From Akkermansia muciniphila (GTDB lineage: Bacteria > Verrucomicrobiota > Verrucomicrobiia > Verrucomicrobiales > Akkermansiaceae), in assembly GCF_030848305.1 (NCBI RefSeq), contig NZ_CP114598.1, forward strand, positions 2,232,001-2,296,000: DNA of 64,000 nucleotides, read 5' to 3'. The notes below the pieces were generated by a model that ran no database searches, was not told where the DNA came from, and saw only the letters and a program-made list of their open reading frames with translations. How positions within the stretch are numbered: position 1 is the first letter of the stretch; every line of letters begins with the position of its first letter. Positions 61,064-64,000 of the stretch are shown here, in pieces. The translations under genes and the position numbers were made by a program.

Positions 61064-61678
61064 TCAACGCAGGATGATATCCTCCGTCCGCACCACCACA
61101 TCTCCGGGATCCAGCATGGCGTTAATCAGGGAACAGAAACGGAATTTGCCTATATCTTCCGCTTTTACGGAACATTCCTGAATGTCTCCGCGGGACAACA
61201 GGAAGGCGCGCTTGGTTCCCGGAAGCAGAAAAGTTTCCGGAGTAACCCAGGAGGAACCGTCCCCGAACACCACGTTGCTGTACCGCGTATCCGCCACCAT
61301 CCCGTTCCGGAGAATCAGAGCTTCTTCGTCACAGGCCAGTCCCGCCCCTGCCGCCAGAAGCTCTGTCCGATCCTCCCACTTGCATGAATAATCCAGGCCG
61401 GGCATTTCCACACACGTCAACGTCTTCACCTGCCGGGGACGGTAAGGTTCAAAAGAGGTGCGGATCACCTTTCCCCGCGTATCATACGTGATATGGCATT
61501 TGTAAACGCCGCGGCCCTCCGGGCCGGAACAGCCCGAAAGAACGGAGGCCAGATCGGGAACGGGGGCGCTTTTCGAGCCATGAACACTGATGGCGGCCTC
61601 CACCCTCCGCTGGTGCCAGGGAAGCAGGCAGGGAGCGCCATTCTCCCATTTGACGGTTTCAAAAATCAAACGGCACAT
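61064..61678 (-). CDS. pabC: Aminotransferase class IV, probable 4-amino-4-deoxychorismate lyase
   Basis: A 204-residue PLP-dependent protein. CRLIFETVKWENG at the N terminus, HQRRV, then a Lys in VYKCHITYD that can bind PLP, and TRYSNVVFGDG are features of the class IV fold. Its place after pabB, with a 20-base overlap, argues for aminodeoxychorismate lyase, which makes 4-aminobenzoate for folate. The protein is shorter than E. coli PabC (269). The ATG at 61678 is used; a TTG further upstream is possible. Confidence 0.75.
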   Translation of the reverse strand: MCRLIFETVKWENGAPCLLPWHQRRVEAAISVHGSKSAPVPDLASVLSGCSGPEGRGVYKCHITYDTRGKVIRTSFEPYRPRQVKTLTCVEMPGLDYSCKWEDRTELLAAGAGLACDEEALILRNGMVADTRYSNVVFGDGSSWVTPETFLLPGTKRAFLLSRGDIQECSVKAEDIGKFRFCSLINAMLDPGDVVVRTEDIILR

Positions 61679-62675
61679 AAACTTTGGCAACAGCTTCCCG
61701 GTATTCCTCTTCCATCCGGCTCATGACGGTAATTCCTCCACCGCTCTTGTATATCATTCCCCGTTCATCCTCCTCCATGAAGCGGATGGAGACGGCGGAA
61801 TCCAAATCCCGCCCGTTGAAAAAGCCGAAAATTCCGGTATAAAACCCCCTTTCCATATTCTCCGCTTCCGCGATGGCCCGGCAGGTAGCTTCCTTGGGCG
61901 CGCCGGTCACGCTCCCGGCGGGAAGCAGCTTCAGAAGGATTTCCCCCAGGCGGGAACGCCAGTTTTCCGGCAACAGCCCTGAAATTTCGGAACTGCATTG
62001 AAGAATAGAACCTTTGGACGTTTCTACAGGGCTGATATAGCGGTAGCGTTTTACCCTCACGCCGGTTGCCACCATGGAAAGATCATTGCGCATCAGATCC
62101 ACAATGGTGGCGGATTCCCTATTCTCCTTTTCATCCGTTTCCAGCCAGCGGCGCGCTTCCTGCGTAGCGGACGGCGCCGTTCCCTTCATGGGAAACGTGG
62201 AAATGGAGCACCCGCGCACCGTGACAAACGGTTCCGGAGAAAAGCAGACGCAGCCGCGGCCGTGCACTCCGGAAATCCGCGCGTCCGGCCCCAGCAGCAT
62301 CCGGTAAGGCGCGCGGGCAAACCGGAACAGATGGCGCAACGTCAGGTTGGTTTCCACGGGGGTGGACACGCATAAATTCAGCAGGTAGGAATCCCCCCTC
62401 ATCAGATGGTTCCGGACGGAAGCGAAGGATGCCGCATACCGGGACATGGGCTGGGGAGACGGAATGAACCGCAGCCGTTCCGGAAGCGGCGCTTCGCTGT
62501 CCTGACTTCCCATGGCGCCCAGCGGCAGGGAAAAAGCCGCCATGCGCTCCCTTTCCGTTTCCGAAGGTTCAAACAGCAGGTTATGGCCCATATCATGGGA
62601 GATGACAAAAAAGAACGGACATTCCGCACGGCCCAGGGCGTTCATGCGGCTGATGGTCTGCTCCCGTGTGTACAT
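61659..62675 (-). CDS. pabB: Aminodeoxychorismate synthase component I
   Basis: Aminates chorismate with ammonia from the glutaminase subunit. The 338-residue protein has STFPMKGTAPS, where KGT is the PabB-type motif rather than the AGT of TrpE. Further markers are DLMRNDLS, GSVTGAPKEATCRAIAE and YTGIFGFF, with the final SGGGITVMS. The N-terminal tryptophan-binding region of the larger TrpE/PabB proteins is shortened. It shares a 30-base divergent gap with pabA. Confidence 0.9.
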   Translation of the reverse strand: MYTREQTISRMNALGRAECPFFFVISHDMGHNLLFEPSETERERMAAFSLPLGAMGSQDSEAPLPERLRFIPSPQPMSRYAASFASVRNHLMRGDSYLLNLCVSTPVETNLTLRHLFRFARAPYRMLLGPDARISGVHGRGCVCFSPEPFVTVRGCSISTFPMKGTAPSATQEARRWLETDEKENRESATIVDLMRNDLSMVATGVRVKRYRYISPVETSKGSILQCSSEISGLLPENWRSRLGEILLKLLPAGSVTGAPKEATCRAIAEAENMERGFYTGIFGFFNGRDLDSAVSIRFMEEDERGMIYKSGGGITVMSRMEEEYREAVAKVYVPFDF

Positions 62676-62705
62676 TGTCGGGAATTACTCTATCATGTGC
62701 GCGCC

Positions 62706-63323
62706 ATGAGTCAACCGAACGTCTGGATCATCGACCACCGGGATTCCTTCACCTGGAACCTTGCAGAACTCGTCAGAAAGACGGGAATGGCCGTTCCGCG
62801 CGTGGTTTCCAATGAATCACCGGAACTGGAACAGGCGGTTCAGGCGGGGGAAAAGCTCATCCTGTCTCCCGGTCCGGGAACGGTGGAGGATGACTGCCAC
62901 CGGGCCACCTTCCGCCTTCTGGAGCACCTGCCCCGTTTTACTCCGGTGCTGGGCGTATGCCTAGGGCATCAGATCCTGGGCGTGCGCTTCGGAGCCCGTC
63001 TGGAACACCTTTCCCGGCCCCTTCACGGAGCGCGGGAATTCATACGCAGAACGGAACAGTGTCCCATCCTGGAGGGATTGCCGGAACAATTTCCCGCCGC
63101 GCTTTACCATTCCTGGCGTCTTGCCTCCTTCCCCTGGCCGGCGGAGCTGATTGTCACGGCTAGGGATTCCGGAAAAAACGTGCAGGCCATCCGCCACAGG
63201 CATCTCCCTCTTTACGGCATTCAGTTCCATCCGGAATCCATCCTGACGCCGGACGGAGAAGCGCTGCTCCGGAACTTCCTGTCCCTTCCGGCAGGAAGCC
63301 GGGAAAAACGGCGCATCCAATGA
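62706..63323 (+). CDS. pabA: Aminodeoxychorismate synthase glutamine amidotransferase
   Basis: A 205-residue class I glutamine amidotransferase. VWIIDHRDSFTWNL at the start, ILSPGPGTVEDD, the Cys of GVCLGHQILG and the His-Glu pair in YGIQFHPES are the expected sites. It is divergent from pabB with 30 bases between start codons, so the two promoters must overlap the coding regions. TrpG is the close alternative, but pabB next door decides in favour of PabA. Confidence 0.88.
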   Translation: MSQPNVWIIDHRDSFTWNLAELVRKTGMAVPRVVSNESPELEQAVQAGEKLILSPGPGTVEDDCHRATFRLLEHLPRFTPVLGVCLGHQILGVRFGARLEHLSRPLHGAREFIRRTEQCPILEGLPEQFPAALYHSWRLASFPWPAELIVTARDSGKNVQAIRHRHLPLYGIQFHPESILTPDGEALLRNFLSLPAGSREKRRIQ

Positions 63324-63438
63324 TTCCACCCCAGCCCCCGGCATCAGGAATGAACGGGACAAGACTGGAAGGTGTCTCACTCCCGTGCGGTTCCGGCTCC
63401 CATGCCCGGCCGCTTCAGAGATAACGTTTTTCCCCTTT

Positions 63439-64000
63439 ATGAATGCACAGGACGAACTCAAGATCAGGGACATGGAAATCCTGTTCCAGCCTTTCCACTC
63501 ACGCAAGCTCAACACTCCCACCCGCATCGTCCTCCCCGCCATGACCCGGGGATTTTCTCCCAACGGGGTTCCCACGGACCAGGTAGCCGCTTATTACAAA
63601 AGGCGGGCCGGGCATGAAGTAGGGCTCATCATCACGGAAGGCACGTTCATTGACGAGCCCAGCGCCTCACCTTCCTCCAACTATCCCAATTTCTTCGGGG
63701 GAGCCTCCCTGCGGGGATGGAAAAAGGTGCTGGAAGCCGTTCACGCTACGGATTGCAAAATAGCCCCGCAACTCTGGCATGTAGGCATGGCCCGGCCCTT
63801 CAAGGGAGAAGACCTGCCCCATCCGGAGCTGCCGCCCATCGGGCCTTCCGGAATTGACGTAAACACGCTGGAACAGACGGCTGAACCGATGAGCATCTCC
63901 AAAATTGAGGAGGTTATCAATGCTTTTGCGAAGGCGGCCGCAGACGCCAAACGGCTGGGTTTTGACGGTGTGGAACTGCACGGAGCGCACGGCTACCTGA
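63439..64000 (+). CDS. NADH:flavin oxidoreductase, old yellow enzyme family (3' end cut by window edge)
   Basis: The first 187 codons of an FMN-dependent ene-reductase. PTRIVLPAMTRGFSPNGVPT, then AAYYKRRAGHEVGLIITEGT and APQLWHVG are the early barrel segments, and LGFDGVELHGAHGYL contains the conserved HGAHGYL motif that binds FMN and substrate. The frame runs open to the last base. ATG 63472, 11 codons later, is an alternative start. Confidence 0.85.
   Translation, partial: MNAQDELKIRDMEILFQPFHSRKLNTPTRIVLPAMTRGFSPNGVPTDQVAAYYKRRAGHEVGLIITEGTFIDEPSASPSSNYPNFFGGASLRGWKKVLEAVHATDCKIAPQLWHVGMARPFKGEDLPHPELPPIGPSGIDVNTLEQTAEPMSISKIEEVINAFAKAAADAKRLGFDGVELHGAHGYL

Overview
The window is a GC-rich, gene-dense piece of a Gram-negative bacterial chromosome. 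It carries lipid A synthesis (an LpxC-FabZ fusion), apolipoprotein N-acyltransferase, several lipoproteins, a sialic acid lyase with an N-acylglucosamine 2-epimerase, and a secreted GH20 hexosaminidase. The LpxC-FabZ fusion, the Pro/Arg/Ser-rich lipoprotein, the NifU-like/GGGtGRT pair and the mucin-sugar genes together suggest a mucin-using Verrucomicrobiota member, most likely Akkermansia or a close relative. That assignment is inference from gene content; no rRNA gene is present.

Layout. 1-7 kb: the end of a CcoO-like/CcoP-like membrane cytochrome, icd, two small membrane genes, a beta-CASP nuclease overlapping tmk. 7-15 kb: queC, queF and an MscS-type channel on the minus strand, gltX, then tatC-uppP. 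14-23 kb: a repetitive lipoprotein, a glycosyltransferase-like gene, aroA, the RNase P RNA gene with a clear promoter, murA, an HU protein and aroC. 23-35 kb: a lipoprotein, a phosphoesterase, the NifU-like/GGGtGRT pair, an orphan adenine methylase with a Xer-type recombinase, an exported protein, an iron-type alcohol dehydrogenase, a fluoride channel, a PfkB kinase and lpxC-fabZ. 35-48 kb: a sugar nucleotidyltransferase, a phosphodiester glycosidase, lnt, ferredoxin, a DciA-like protein, GH20, an acyltransferase, hpt and polA. 48-64 kb: an HlyD-like adaptor, a YbjN-like protein, purB, pepT, a 918-residue coiled-coil/TPR protein, a 3-hydroxyisobutyrate-dehydrogenase-like enzyme, a peptidase-like exported protein, nanA plus the epimerase, the pabA/pabB/pabC set, and the start of an old-yellow-enzyme gene cut by the window edge.

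The genes are mainly housekeeping: envelope building (murA, uppP, lpxC-fabZ, lnt, tatC), chorismate and folate supply (aroA, aroC, pabABC), nucleotide and tRNA metabolism (tmk, hpt, purB, queC/F, gltX), replication and chromosome upkeep (polA, HU, DciA, Xer) and host-glycan use (GH20, nanA, epimerase).

Three patterns stand out. First, many start codons lie 0-10 bases from the transcription start predicted by a good sigma70-type promoter, and few have Shine-Dalgarno sequences, so leaderless or near-leaderless mRNAs look common. Second, two exported proteins 27 kb apart share an N-terminal helical domain and the same C-terminal tail, SRFRIGS. Third, the TatC protein has about 100 extra residues in its first periplasmic loop.
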